Assembly (NCBI GenBank): GCA_003290165.1
Contig: QNQO01000544.1
Coordinates: 62,001 to 126,000, forward strand
DNA: 64,000 nucleotides
Direction of reading: 5' to 3'
Origin: Berberis thunbergii
Taxonomy: Eukaryota; Streptophyta; Magnoliopsida; Ranunculales; Berberidaceae
Below the pieces are notes generated by a model, which made no database searches, had not been told where the DNA came from, and saw nothing but the letters and a program-made list of their open reading frames with translations. Shown piece after piece: positions 47,451 to 59,464 of this stretch (its first letter is position 1; every line of letters begins with the position of its first letter). The translations under genes were made by a program, and so were the position numbers.

Positions 47451-47900
47451 ATGATAAGAGAAGCTCATTACCCGGATTGGTTGGCGAACAGGGTACTAGT
47501 AAAGAAGAAGAACGGGAAATGGAAAGTGTGCGTGGACTACACCGACCTAAATAAAGCATGCCCCAAAGACAACTTCCCACTTCCACGATTAGATCAAATA
47601 GTGGATGCAATTGCCGGACACGAAATGTTGAGCTTCATGGACGCGTACTCCGGGTATAATCATATACAAATGTATCCCCCCGACCAAGAAAATACAATTT
47701 TTTATAGCGGAAAGAGGTACATATTGTTATCAAATGATGTCGTTCGGATTAAAGAACGCGGGAGTAACGTATCAATGACTCGTAAACAAGATGTTTAAAG
47801 ATCAGATCAGCAAAACAATAGAGGTTTACATCGACGATATGTTTGTCAAAAGCTCACGCAGAACGAACCACGTTGCGGATCTTGAACAAGCTTTCTCCTA
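47451..47900 (+). pseudogene. Reverse transcriptase of the Tat element
   Basis: The first 90 residues are clean: IREAHYPDWLANRVLVKKKN, VCVDYTDLNKACPKD, FPLPRLDQIVDA and LSFMDAYSGYNHIQM. Then the frame shifts near 47720, and the catalytic box reads YIDDM at about 47827-47841, in another phase. The sequence between them holds a degenerate MSFGLKNAGVTYQ. The fingers and palm of a Ty3/gypsy RT are recognisable; the protein is not producible in one frame. Confidence 0.8.
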
Positions 47901-47947
47901 GCTTCGGAAGTACAAGATGAAGCTGAACCCGAAGCAATGCACCTTTA

Positions 47948-48600
47948 GTGGAGTCAGGGAAGTTCCTCGAATACATGGTCAACCAACGAGGAATTGAATC
48001 CGATCCAAAACGGATACAAGCATTTTTCAACATGCAGTCGCCGACAAACATAAAAGGTGTTCAAAGTCTTAATGGGAGGATAACAGCTCTGAACAGATTT
48101 ATCTCATTATCATCAGACAAGTGCCTGACTTTCTTCAAGATCTTGAAGAGGAACAAGACATTTGAATGGAATGATGAATGCGAGAAAGCCTTTTAAAACC
48201 TTAAGACATACATGGGAAGCACGAAGCTGCTAACAAACCGAACACATGAAAAGCACTATATTTGTATCTATATGTGTCAAACCACGCGATAAGTTCAGCA
48301 CTGATATGGGAAGAAAAGGGCGTGCAAAAACCAGTGTACTACATCAGCAAAACATTCACAGATGTAGAAATCAACTATCTGACCCTAGAAAAACTGGTGT
48401 TCACCCTAATCGCGTCATCAAGACAATTGCGACCATATTTCCAAGCACACCTAATCACGATTATGATAGAACAACCATTTCAAACGGTCTTACACAAACA
48501 AGATCTATAGGGAAGAATGGTAAAATGGGCAATAGAGCTCAGACAGTTTGACATCAGTTATACCCCCCCAGAACCGCTATCAAAGCTTAGGCATTTGTGG
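47948..48600 (+). pseudogene. RT connection and first RNase H of the Tat element
   Basis: EYMVNQRGIESDPKRIQAFF and LNGRITALNRFIS are the RT thumb region. LYVSNHAISSALIWEEKG, QKPVYYISK and LRPYFQAHLITI belong to the RNase H. The acidic residue usually in the LYLAVSD/E position is Asn, and the usual TDQP is IEQP, so catalytic residues have decayed. Confidence 0.7.
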
Positions 48601-48679
48601 ATTTCATCGCCGAGTTCACAAGAAGCAACAATCAACATGATAATAAGGAAAATATAACAATTTTAACCAATCCTCGAAG

Positions 48680-49002
48680 GATGGATCCTTTGCTATGATT
48701 GGGCATCCAATGAGGCAGGAATTGGAGCTGGACTAGTCTTATACAACTTAGAAGGCATTGCATTAGAAAAAGCGATAAAATCCAGTTTCAGAGCCTCGGA
48801 TAATGAAGGCGAGTACGAAGTCGTGATAGCAAGACTACAGTTAGCGAAACACTTGGGAATAAAATTCATTAGTGTCTTCACTAATTCCAAGCTAGTAGTC
48901 AATCAACTAAACAACGAATTTCAAGTAAAAGACACTCGAATGAAAGTCTACCACCAGAAAACAACAAAGCTAATAGAAGGCTTCTGAAACGCTACCATTC
49001 AA
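48680..49002 (+). pseudogene. Second (archaeal-type) RNase H of the Tat element, truncated by insertion
   Basis: ASNEAGIGAGLVL, then ASDNEGEYEVVIARLQLAKH, then VFTNSKLVVNQLN match the extra aRNH domain that distinguishes many Tat elements. The usual DSQL is NSKL. The frame ends at 48985 in a stop, and the sequence itself ends at 49002 where the Athila LTR starts. Confidence 0.72.
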
Positions 49003-50764
49003 TGATGTGCACGATGATGCGCTGTTTTAGTAGCACACAACTTAATACCCTGTTTTGTGATTGTAGTATAGAATAAGCAAGGATCATTCTGAATCGGGGA
49101 TTAGAGGGCTTGCCAATTAACACTAAGAATAGCTAAAAGACAACTAACAACCTAATTAAGTAAATAATGGGGGATTGGATTTTCTAAGTTAAACTATGAA
49201 AATAACTACAAAGATTACTGTAAAGATAATAAAATTATAAGGATGGCAAAGATGAGAAGCAAAGGGTTTATCTCCACACACCAAACATATGCTCATAAAT
49301 CAATTTTCAATAATCATTTGCTAATTCGTGAGAGACAATGCTCAAGATTAACCGTGATCAACACTGCATTAATCTTATTATTTTCTCAAGTTCGTTGAAT
49401 TAAACTTAGCGTCGCTTTCAAACTATTCTTATCATGTTATCTAATCAGGAATCGCAAATTAGATAACAATCTAAAATCATTAAGTTTTGTGGAAAATATG
49501 AACACTGACTAGGCAATTACAAGTATGATCAGCATCTTGTTCTTACCTAGGTTTTTACTTAACCTTATCAACGTTCCTTGGTGTTTACTACTTGTGAGTA
49601 CAAGATTATAACAATTAGGTGAAGCTCTACTATACTCTAACCCCAAATCCTAACATGCTTACTAAGTTGGCCACCTTAACAAACATACAAAGAAAAGTTC
49701 CCTATAAAGCAGTTAAGCAAAACACAATCACTAATAGCAAGGAAAATTAAATTCAATTAATTCATAAAACACATGTTCGGGGCTTTGAATCAACCCCTAG
49801 CTAAAAGGGAGTTTAGCTAGACATATTAATTATGTTCAAATAGTAATCCATAATCAAATATCAACTAAAATAAGTAAGATAGATATGAGAAGAAACAAAA
49901 CACTATCGTCGTGCGTGGTGGTAGAGAAAGGGTCCTGGGGTGCGAATAACGAACTGAAGAGAAATAACTCCTTCCTCTCGATATCTGCTTCTTCAGTCTC
50001 TACTCATCTCTCATTCTTCAATCTCCGTTTCCTTCGTCAATCTCTGCTTCACTTCTCTTCGTGTGCGTGACTATGACTGATGGAGGTGACGAAAGGAATG
50101 GGGAGAGCTGAAGACGGTGACGATGGGTGGCAACGATCATGTACAGCGAGAGAGAGGGACTAAGACGAGGGTTTCCGTGCACAAAGGGTTTGATGGGGAT
50201 GGTGATGAAACGATGGGCTCGATGGTGATGAGAGGACGGTGAAGGGCTGAATGGGAGTATGAGATGTGGCTAGGGTTGGCAAGGTTGTTGTTTCGAGGAA
50301 GAGGGTGACTATTTGGCTTGATGAGGGCGATGGGTTTAGAGTTGGCGACAACAGTTGTGAAGGTGATGGAGATATTGTTTCGAGGAGGAGGTGACGGCTA
50401 GCGCGAAGATGGGTTTGTGGTGAAGTTGCGATCTGATGCGAGGGTTTTGATTGGGTGGAGGCTTGCTATTGCGAGGTTGAGTTGCGGATGTGATGAGGGG
50501 GTTGTGGTTGGATCCCCTCTCCAAAGTCAGGTATTGTCCTTTTTATATTCATGTTATTTAGGTTTCCTTCCTTGTGTAGTTTCCTTTTGCAATAAGTCTT
50601 CCTAATTTAAACCAATTTGCACTTCTTAGCTTCTATTTTGGAATCTTGTAGTTGGAAACCTACACAAACACGAAAATAGCAATTAGTGCCATAATTAACA
50701 AGTAATAACCAAGATATATATATAGAAATATGGTATTAAAAATAGCATAATTATGCTCCTATCA
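49003..50764 (-). repeat. 3' LTR of the outer Athila element
   Basis: On the minus strand it begins TGATAGGAGCATAATTATGC and ends GTGCACATCA, so it is bounded by TG...CA. The sequence just upstream (minus strand) is the purine tract GTGTGGAGGAATT, and the other side is the Tat sequence ...CCATTCAA. The partner LTR is outside the window. Open frames inside it are not supported as genes. Confidence 0.72.
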
Positions 50765-52586
50765 AATTCCTCCACACATCTTTTGCTAGTCCTCGAGCAA
50801 ATCCAAGAAACAAAAAAAACTCAAATGGCTCAATTTATACTTTCCAACATTTATCTCAGAGACTTTTAACGGATCGTGACATGTTAAGATTCTTTGTTAG
50901 AACAAGATTAAATCCACACCATTCGAAAATTAGTACACGTTCATAGCAATGATATAAAAATTCACAATTAAATCAATCCAAGTGATTGTGAAACTCAAAC
51001 ACGTGCCAAGAAGAATTAACCCAAAAATCTCATTGGATGCACTATTTTCTTTTTCACTGATTGATTGGTAAAATCACTCTTCCTATTCTAGTTATATGTG
51101 AGAGAATTGTTCTAAAAGGGAAACAAATAGCTCACATATGATATAACAAGAAAGAAATGTATTTTCTGACTTTTTTTTAAGATATATGATCTCATGGAAG
51201 GAAAGATACTACTTGAATGCAAAAACTAGTGACACCATATGCTCATACCTAATTCGAATCTCCACATCGTGACATTGCAAGATACGCTAAATCAAAAGGT
51301 CTTAATCCAGGTTGTAATGGGGCCAGGGGTCAAGGGAAGAAAAAGAACGGATAGAGAATTTTCAAAGGGCTTAAATAAATGGTGAAAGCGTGCAATAAGA
51401 TTAGAAACATTAGCAATGAATCATATGGTTCAAGACATAAATAGGAAAATGAAGAGCTGGCTCACTGATAATGAAGAGTTTCAACCATTATTTGTATCTA
51501 CTGAATGAAAAGAACTGGACTATTTGTATGCTACTGTAATACTGAATGAATATAGACAAGGGCTTGTATCCCTTTTGTAATTTTGTGATCGTTTTTTTTT
51601 TACAACTTTCTTCTTGAACTATCTACCATAAGGGTTTTTCCCCACACTTGCTTTTCAACATACCTTGAACCACAATAAAGTCTCTGCAAATCAAATTATG
51701 TTCTACTCTTCTTATTAGGTTAGGGATAGAAAATGAGGGTAATGAAACAAATGGGTTAATAACAGGCTCAGCAGGTTTAACCTAAAGGAAATATATCATG
51801 GATCAAGCTTATTTGGCAATGGTGGAAACTAGGTGCCTTTATCATGTCAATCATGTCATGCAATTCAATATGATGCTTTGAACGAAATTAAAACAAGTTC
51901 TAGTGTTTTAATTCTTAATTATGAAAGCAATCCAAGTAGCAACCAAAGCAAACAAAATTGAGATCATGCAACGAATTATTATTGACAAAAGAAATGAAAG
52001 ATGACCTAACTAAAAACTCTCAAAATCAAAGGAACAATAGGTTCAAAACGGGCTATAATAAGTTTAATTCAATTAGGTATGTTATGAGTACCAATTACTA
52101 AATTGATTACATGTGAATTTGCATATGATAACCATGAATAAGCATTAACCAAATAATAATATTAGATCCTAACTCATGCTTATAAATCACCTTAAAGTCA
52201 TGCAATTAAAAACCAAATCTCATCATTGTGTTGGAAAGTATCCTAAGACTCAAAACAACTATAAATATTTTAAATTTTTTTATGACACTAAGACCAACAA
52301 ATAAAATAAAAACCAACACTTTTTTTTTATGGACTAACATTTTTTAAAAATTATATATATATAAAATAAAAACAACTTTTGTTTCCCCCACACTTAAACC
52401 TAACATTGTCGTCAATCTTAATAGATTATAGCACATGCAATGACAAATTTTAAACCGAAAAAAAACAAACTACTAACAAACAAGCAAAAATAACGAAAAA
52501 ATAAAGGGATAAAGAAAGCAAATCTAATTAGGTTGCCTCCTAATAAGCGTGTGTTTTAACGTCGTGCAGCCTAACGGTATCTCCAA
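50765..52586 (-). other. Non-coding 3' region of the outer Athila element
   Basis: It lies between the integrase stop and the 3' LTR. Phrases such as GCTAGTCCTCGAGCAAA near the LTR and the AACATTGTC-TCAAT line are shared with the matching region of the inner element, at about 55320 and 57190. I see no env-like frame. Confidence 0.6.
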
Positions 52587-53471
52587 TTAATCCTCAGAAT
52601 AAGTGGGAACATGGAGTGATATGTCATCCACGCCATGCCCCACAAATGACTCATAATAGGGCTTAAGTCGATGCCCATTCACCTTGAACTCATTTCCAGT
52701 TGCGACACTTTTCACTTGTATAGCACCATGGGGAAAAACATTATTAACAATAAAAGGACCAACCCATCTAGATCGTAACTTACCGGGAAAAAGTTTAAGG
52801 CGTGACTGAAAAAGTAAGACTTTCTGGCCCACAACAAAAGTCTTTCCACGGATCATTCGATCATGAAAAGCCTTACTTTTCTCCTTATAAATCCTGGCAC
52901 TCTCATATGCGACATTCCGAATCTTTTCAAGCTAATTCAGCTGCAATTTTCTATGAAGGCCAACATCATCAATGTTCATATTGAAAGTCTTAATTGCCCA
53001 ATGTGCCCTATGTTTTAGCTCAACCGGTAAATGACACAGTTTTCCATATACAATCTGAAAGGGAGACATCCCTATAGGTGGCTTATATGTTGTTCGATAT
53101 GCCCATAAAACATCATCAAGTCGCATGCTCCAGTCTTTGCGGGTGGGATTTATTGTCTTCTCAAGTATTCCCTTGATTTCACGATTTGAAACTTCGGTTT
53201 GTCCACTTGTTTGGGGATGATAAGGTGTCGAAACCTTATGTGTGACATTGTATTTCTTAAGCAAAGCTTCAATTGTACGGTTGCAAAAGTAGGAACCTCC
53301 ATCATTTATAATCACTCGCGGCATTTCAAACCTTACAAAAATGTTAGAACGATTAAACTCTGCAACAACCTTGGAATCATCAGTACGGGTGGCTTTTGCT
53401 TCCAACCACTTTGAAACATAATCCACAACAAACAATATATAAATGAAACCATTAGAATAAGGAAATGGACC
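52587..53471 (-). pseudogene. Integrase C-terminal two-thirds of the outer Athila element
   Basis: A single frame runs from the insertion junction with one TAG stop at 52932-52934. [11 protein letters not shown], then INDGGSYF (second catalytic Asp), then [17 protein letters not shown] (catalytic Glu), [14 protein letters not shown] and the C-terminal [11 protein letters not shown] are all classic Athila integrase segments. The first catalytic Asp is on the other side of the inner element, in WGIDFMGP near 61310-61330. Confidence 0.85.
53467..53471. repeat. Left target-site duplication of the inner Athila
   Basis: GGACC immediately precedes the TG that starts the inner element. The same five bases follow its end at 61303-61307. 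Confidence 0.9.
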
Positions 53472-55304
53472 TGATTACGCCCAAACAATACACGCGGTCA
53501 ATTGCAGTAAAGAATGGGGTGTCGATCCCACGAGGAAAAACGATCCACAAAACAAGGTTAAGGAAGACAAACTATGCGAAACTAAAGCTAATAAATTTTA
53601 ACAAATTTAAAATACGAAATTGAATTAAATTTAATGAAAATTAAGTTTAGAAAAATCACAAGGTTCCAAGAATCCCTCCTAGACTTCACACGCTAACTAG
53701 TGTTGATTCGCTATGATGACTCAACTACGTGTTTCACATCCCAAACGACGTAATCGGAAAAATGATCTTTTAACCATTAATATACCCTAATGTAAATGAA
53801 TTTAAGATTTCACTTTTTCTGAGAAAAGCACAAAGGTTTGTCATATGTGATATCCTAAACTTACGATATATCCGGAGACAATACCGTAATAAATGACGAT
53901 CACATATAACTAACCTACCGGAATCAATTAATCCTTAAACATTCCACACATAAGAAAAGCGTGACTAAGCTTATATGGAGAAGAAAAGATAATCACCGGA
54001 ATAATAAAAATCTACAAAGAAATCTATGAAATCCTTCTCACTGAAATAACATAAATTTTTATATTAAATAAAAGTGATAATCATTAAACATCATTATTCA
54101 TCGTGAAAACTTAAAGCGAATCAATTACTAATTTAATTCGTTACATCTAGGAGTTCACCTCTTCACCTTGCGTGGGGTTTAGTGACTCATGGTGGTGGTG
54201 GCCACAGCATCAATCGAGGAGGAATCCATCACTTCCTGTCCGCGCACGAATCCCGAGAAAAACAGCTAAATTTACAATGTGGTGGCTCTTACAAGTTCTC
54301 GGGGTGCAAATAGCCCAAACTGTTTTTCAAAAATGAAAAACAGTTTCTTCCCGCGCGAAATTCACGCTCTGGTTCTACTTCGTCTTCTCCAGCGCGACAA
54401 CGCCCTTCCCGCCTCCGTTCTCCGCTCCTCGCGAGCTTCCTCTCCTCACGAACGTTTCCTGTACCTGCAAGAACAAATAGAGGGGGCGAGGGAACAGGGA
54501 TAATAACAAAACCGCGAGAGAGAGGATGAGAAACAGGAAGCTGAAACAGGGTGGTGTTCTCCCTGTTTCGCGGTGGTAGCGAGGTTCTCGTGGTGGTGGT
54601 GCTCTAACAGGGAGAGGCGTGAAGGAGGGAGAACCTTGGAGAAGAGAGAAAGCGGAAAGATGGCGAGGAACAGGAAGCGAAACAGGGAGGTGCCCTGTTT
54701 CGCGGCGGTGTATGCGCGCGGTGGTGGCGATGGTGTTCGAGTGATGGTGGCGGTGAGAGAGATGGAGGGAGATGGTGGTGGCGGCTGTGTTATGGACAGA
54801 GAGAACTGTGGCGAGGTGAAGGTGGCTGGTTAGTGGCTGGTTAGTGGCGGTGGCGAGGTCGGTTAGTGGCGAGGTGGTGGTTGGTTAGTGGCGAGAGAGC
54901 TCTGTCTCTGCCCTGGTGGAGGTGGAGATGGAGGCTGGAAAAGAGAGGCAGAAAAACGTGGAAGAGAGGGTCCTCTTAAGAGAAGGTAATAGAGAAACCT
55001 AAATAGGGTTTCCCTATTTCCTTGTTAGGCTGGGTTTAGGATTCTAGCTTTCTGGGCTTGGGCTTGAGCTTGGTTAAAGTAAGCTGGGTTAGGCTTAGAT
55101 GTGTGAACCACTCTTTTGTACCACCGCTAGAATCGACAAATTAATCATTTTCTCAAATTTGTCGCCTTAATGCGACTTTATCGTTCACGCGCGCAGATTC
55201 CTACAAAAACATAAAAGTTGAAATAATTAGAATAAAATATATTAATTGAAGCACTAACATATATAAATTAAGGGTCATAATTTGTAATAATTACGTGTAT
55301 ATCA
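53472..55304 (-). repeat. 3' LTR of the inner Athila
   Basis: The plus strand starts TGATTACGCCCAAACAATAC and ends GTGTATATCA. It is 1833 bp against 1838 in the partner; the difference is explained by a 6-bp GGGCTT unit and a 1-bp A-run change. Open frames near 54279-54833 recur in the other LTR and have no protein features. Confidence 0.93.
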
Positions 55305-55320
55305 AATACCCCCAAACCTA
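55305..55320 (-). promoter_or_regulatory. Polypurine tract of the inner Athila
   Basis: The minus strand reads AGGTTTGGGGGTATT directly before the TG of the 3' LTR. This is the expected position for second-strand priming. Confidence 0.75.
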
Positions 55321-57633
55321 TATTTTGCTAGTCCTCGAGCAAAACAAAATAAAGAATAAAATCCTAACTCACTTTCGTAGGAATCACGGTTGCACTTACC
55401 TTAACGTGCAACAAGGCTTTAAACCTCTAGATTACCTCTAGAGGACGAGTTATAGTCTCGTGAGGGTTTCCAGAAATGCTACCCCCAAACATTACTGACT
55501 CAATAAAACAAAATCTATTTTCTAAAAAACATAATGCAAAAGTGTGAGCACTCTTCATTATTTTTCTTAGAGGAATTTTCTAATTGCTTAGCATTCGAGA
55601 AAAACAACAAACTAAAACTGTCACAAAATTATATCAATAGAGTACAATAATTTAATAGTATCTAAAGGTTAAATGAATTTCATAATCATTCTCAACTCGA
55701 AGTGTGTGTGTGTGTGAGGAGCCTTATCAAGATAACTCTTAATCTCATAGTAAAAATGTGACAAGAAAAACCATTAGAAAAGACGTTTCGACTACAATTC
55801 TCTCATGTCGCTCAGAAATGAAACGCTCAGAGATTGGGCACTCAGTTTATATGTGAGGAAAAGAATATATTATGGAAAATGCAAACGTCTCACATATAAT
55901 TATCATGAAAAACGGAATTTTCAAAGAGTGAAATGAATATGATCTCATGGACCGGAATATTGATTACTTTTGAGAATGTTGAATCAAACACCATAGTTCT
56001 TGCCTATTCAATCTCCACATCTATTAAACTAACTTTCACTTAAGATCAATCAGGTCTTTACTAGGTTATATTGGGGCTTGGATTATGGCAAACAATAATG
56101 GACAAAAAGGATACAAAGATTTTCTGAGAATGGATACACCCTTGAATAAAACATAGGGCATTGAAGAGCAAATCAATGTTGTACACCATTAACTTTTCTT
56201 CATTATTTTCTTCTTCAATCACTTTTTTCTTTTCTTTTCTTGACATGTTTTTCCCCATTGATACAATCCAACACTTTTACTTCGAGGGCGCATGAAATAT
56301 CTCTTTTTTTTTTGCCCATTCCATAAATATATCTCACCGGATACATTCTCAGAAAATTGGGTAAGGATAAAATAATAGAGGTATTACTCATTGATTGGAG
56401 TGGGTATTGAGAATGAGGATCACAAAGAAAAGGCTATCTAAAGGCTCAAAGGGCTGCAAATGGGTATTATTATTGGGTAGGCTAAAAGGCTAAAAATGGT
56501 TTAAAGAAATAAATGCCTATATCACTTCATAAGTTCTAGTTAGTACTATGACATCTCAACTAAATAAAGCAAGAAGTTCTAGTGTAAAGATTCAATTTTT
56601 ATGTCATTCTTAAAGCAATCAATAAGAAAATCAAGAATAATGAGATCATCAACGAAATAATGTGGACTCAAGAAAAATCAGAGTGTAATTAATAACCCTC
56701 AAGAAATAAAGAATGGCTCAAAACTCACAAGGGTTAAGTCTCCACTATTATTCTAAGGTTTTCTAGTTCAATACCTCACTAATCAACTTCAAATCATGTT
56801 GACTTGGCTTATAGTGCATGAATAGTCGAGTTGAAAAGTCTCACGAAATACATCTAACATAAGGATAATATCAAATACCATGTTTTCCACTAATATAACT
56901 ATGTGACACGTGCTAGTATGTGATTTCTCAAAATTAAAGGCAATAAAAATATTCTCTAAAAATTGAAAAGAACTCAAAACCTTTTTCTTTTTTTTTTATT
57001 CACCAAGAGTTCGGATTTCAAATGCATTTTCAAGAAGATTTTACACAATTACCATAATCATCTAAGTATTCAATGGAGATTGAGTAGAACACAAAAATGA
57101 CTCGGTTTAAATGTAAAATACGTTTTAAACTCAAAGATTTTTGAAAATTGCATTAAAAAATCTAATAAACCACACCCCCAATCCTAAATCAAACATTGTC
57201 CTCAATGTATAAAATAATAATCATGACAAATCAAGGCAAAAGAAAAGAGGAGGGTTGGAGTGATATTACCATGGTGAAGCTTTACCAATTCAAATAGACA
57301 ATGTCCTCACAGTCACCAAAATATAAGAAATTCATACCGACGGGAGAAAGGAACATATGGGATGAAGAGCTCCAAGTGACTCCAATAGCAACACCTAAAA
57401 TAACATGAGACACTAAAAGAAAAACATAAAAGCAACAACCTAAACTAAACTAAAATAATAATAATAATAAATGAAAAATAAAAACTGTTGTGGAGCTAAC
57501 GAGTATGAGTGAAACACAACTAAATAGGGTACTCGAAAATCAATCCAAACTAACAGCAAAGACACACAACTAAGGCTAGGCTGCCTCCTAGGAGCGTTTG
57601 GTTTAACGTCGTCAGCCCGACATATATTCTCCC
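55321..57633 (-). other. Non-coding 3' region of the inner Athila
   Basis: About 2.3 kb lies between gag and the polypurine tract. It contains a (GT)n run near 55697 and short frames without protein signal. The sequence AGGCTGCCTCCTAGGAGCG near 57580 matches the region just after the integrase stop in the outer element (TAGGTTGCCTCCTAATAAGC near 52533). The deletion that removed pol therefore joined gag to the original 3' region. Confidence 0.65.
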
Positions 57634-59112
57634 TCATGAAAGATATACTATGAAGTGACGAGTAAGAACATATAGAACACGCACCTCAAAACCTAGTCTA
57701 TGATATAAATTAGTCAAAAGGGTGAAGGAATCGTATACCAACAACCTGAAAAGTTGAGGATCAATCCATTCAAAGATAGCAACCACCTGATGTTTCTTCT
57801 TGATAGTGCATAGATCCTTGATGACCCTCGCATAAGTTGGTACCTGTTTAAACACATGTGGCAAAGGTGAGTTAATTTTAACCTGGTTCAAGTGTTCTAG
57901 AATCTCACCATACATTTTTGATTTCTTTCCAGTAGGTCTTAGTGCTTGAGGAAAAGGAACTGAAACTGGAATGTTCTTGTTGGGCTCATCCTTAGAGATG
58001 CTCTCATTTGCACATGGGGAGGTGCTTATAGTTGTGGACGAGCTTGACCCATCTAAGATCTTACCACTCTGAGTGGTCATGGCATTAACCTCTTTGACAT
58101 TCTGAGAGTCTGAAGTAGAGGTTTGTGCCATAAGTTGGCCCTTCGGATTTGCTTGAGGTTGTGACGGAAATTGGCCCCAAGCTTGTACTGTTAATGAACT
58201 TGTCAACTTGCTTATTTGGCTTTTAATCTCCTTGTTTTCTTCTGCCAACTGTGTCAATGCAACCTCAATTTTTTGATTAGTCTTACCTTGTGCTTCTATA
58301 AATGCATGTAATGTGTCTGATAAGGAACTTGTGTTAGATTGTGCATTGTACGGTGGTGCAGGGTATGATCTAGGTGGTTGTGCCTGTGAGTGTGTAGGTT
58401 GGTCGGCCTCGGACCTCCAACTAAAGTTAGGGTGATCTCTCCAGCCATAATTGTAAGTGTTAGAGAATGGTGAATAAGGCTTCTTGTACATCCCTAAGGC
58501 GTTACATTGTTCCTCATAAACCCCTCTCATCTCAGTGAAGGTCGGGCAATCCTGTGCTAAGTGTTCAACTCCCCCGCATATAAAACAGACGTCATGTAGC
58601 TCAATTCTGGCAACAGTATGTGCGGGCTTACCATCCTTGGTCTTAAGTGCCTCTAACTCCCTAGTTACTCTATCCAGTTGGGCTCTAAGGCTATCCTCTT
58701 CCCTAAGTTGGTAAACTCCAGCTGGGCGTGGTCTATCTGTGCTCTCAGTAGCACGTGGACCAGTCCAAGTATGAGCCTTTTCAGCCAAGTCATTCAGGTA
58801 CTCAATGGCCTCGTCAGGGTCCTTTTGCAAAAACTCTCCATTACACATCATCTCAAGGAACTGACGTTCTCTACCGGTGAGCCCCTCATAAAAATAACTG
58901 ACTAAGCGCCAACTTTCATACCCATGGTGTGGGCATGTATTCAAGAGATCCTTGAACCTCTCCCACACTTGATATAATGTTTCGCTATTCTTTTGGGTGA
59001 AGGTAGAAATCTGTCTCTTTAGACTGTTGGTTTTGTGGTGAGGAAAGTATCTATTAAAAAATGCTTGGGTCATCTCCTCCCACAAACCTAAGTGGTCTCT
59101 AGTCCAACTCAC
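57634..59112 (-). CDS. Athila gag, N-terminally shortened, 492-codon open frame
   Basis: The gag core motifs are present: LWEEMTQAFFNRYFP, ETLYQVWERFKDLLNTCPHH, VSYFYEGL and a zinc knuckle CFICGGVEHLAQDC (C-x2-C-x4-H-x4-C). Gln/Ser-rich linkers and a coiled-coil-like segment (EVALTQLAEENKEIKSQISK) follow. Gag coats the RNA in virus-like particles. Athila gag normally has roughly 150 or more residues before this point; here the frame is preceded by 300 bases of A/T runs, so the N-terminus is missing. After TIKKKHQV, where protease should follow, about 50 unrelated residues run to the stop. The open frame is long and intact, but whether a working protein is made is doubtful. Confidence 0.75.
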   Translation of the reverse strand: MSWTRDHLGLWEEMTQAFFNRYFPHHKTNSLKRQISTFTQKNSETLYQVWERFKDLLNTCPHHGYESWRLVSYFYEGLTGRERQFLEMMCNGEFLQKDPDEAIEYLNDLAEKAHTWTGPRATESTDRPRPAGVYQLREEDSLRAQLDRVTRELEALKTKDGKPAHTVARIELHDVCFICGGVEHLAQDCPTFTEMRGVYEEQCNALGMYKKPYSPFSNTYNYGWRDHPNFSWRSEADQPTHSQAQPPRSYPAPPYNAQSNTSSLSDTLHAFIEAQGKTNQKIEVALTQLAEENKEIKSQISKLTSSLTVQAWGQFPSQPQANPKGQLMAQTSTSDSQNVKEVNAMTTQSGKILDGSSSSTTISTSPCANESISKDEPNKNIPVSVPFPQALRPTGKKSKMYGEILEHLNQVKINSPLPHVFKQVPTYARVIKDLCTIKKKHQVVAIFEWIDPQLFRLLVYDSFTLLTNLYHRLGFEVRVLYVLTRHFIVYLS

Positions 59113-59446
59113 TCCTCCAAATTTTTTTAATTTTTAATTTTTAATTTTTTTTTTTTTTGAAATATAATAAAATAAAAATAAAGATAAAGATAAAAAAAAT
59201 TTATTTAATAATTAAGTAAAATAAAATTAAAGATAAAGATAAAGAGTAACTAGGAAACTATTTTTTTTTTTAATTTAATAAATTTTTTTAAATTTTTTTT
59301 CTTTAGAAATAAAATAAAATAAAGATAAAGAAAGAAATTAAACTGGACCTAAAACCTAAAAAAAATAGAATAAAATAAAATAAAATGAAAAATGAGCAAG
59401 AAAGATAATACCCGAAACCTTCCTTGTAGAATGACGTTTGTTCTTT
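59113..59446 (-). other. AT-rich segment replacing the start of gag
   Basis: On the plus strand this is long T and A runs with repeated AATAAAAT, AAGATAAAGATAAAG and TTTTTTTAATTT words. It sits where the Athila leader and the first part of gag are expected. Confidence 0.6.
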
Positions 59447-59459
59447 GACAACGGCGCCA
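59447..59459 (-). promoter_or_regulatory. Primer binding site (tRNA-Asp type) of the inner Athila
   Basis: The minus strand reads TGGCGCCGTTGTC five bases after the 5' LTR. Athila elements use tRNA-Asp (TGGCGCCGTTGCC...), so 12 of 13 bases agree. Confidence 0.85.
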
Positions 59460-59464
59460 AAATT

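Larger units (their letters stand above)
43895..49002 (+). mobile_element. Tat-clade Ty3/gypsy retrotransposon, degenerate, left part
   Basis: The domain order on the plus strand is LTR, gag-like, protease, reverse transcriptase, RNase H and a second RNase H. This is the order of the Tat lineage (Retand/Ogre relatives). Every domain carries stops and frameshifts. The element stops abruptly at 49002 inside the second RNase H, where an Athila LTR begins. Integrase and the 3' LTR should resume to the right of the window if the inserted Athila is complete. Confidence 0.8.

Noticed and set aside
54279..54833. Open frames in the inner Athila left LTR, repeated at 60271-60825
   Set aside because: They recur only because the LTR is duplicated. 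Their composition is low-complexity (GGTGG, GAGAGA) and no domain is visible.
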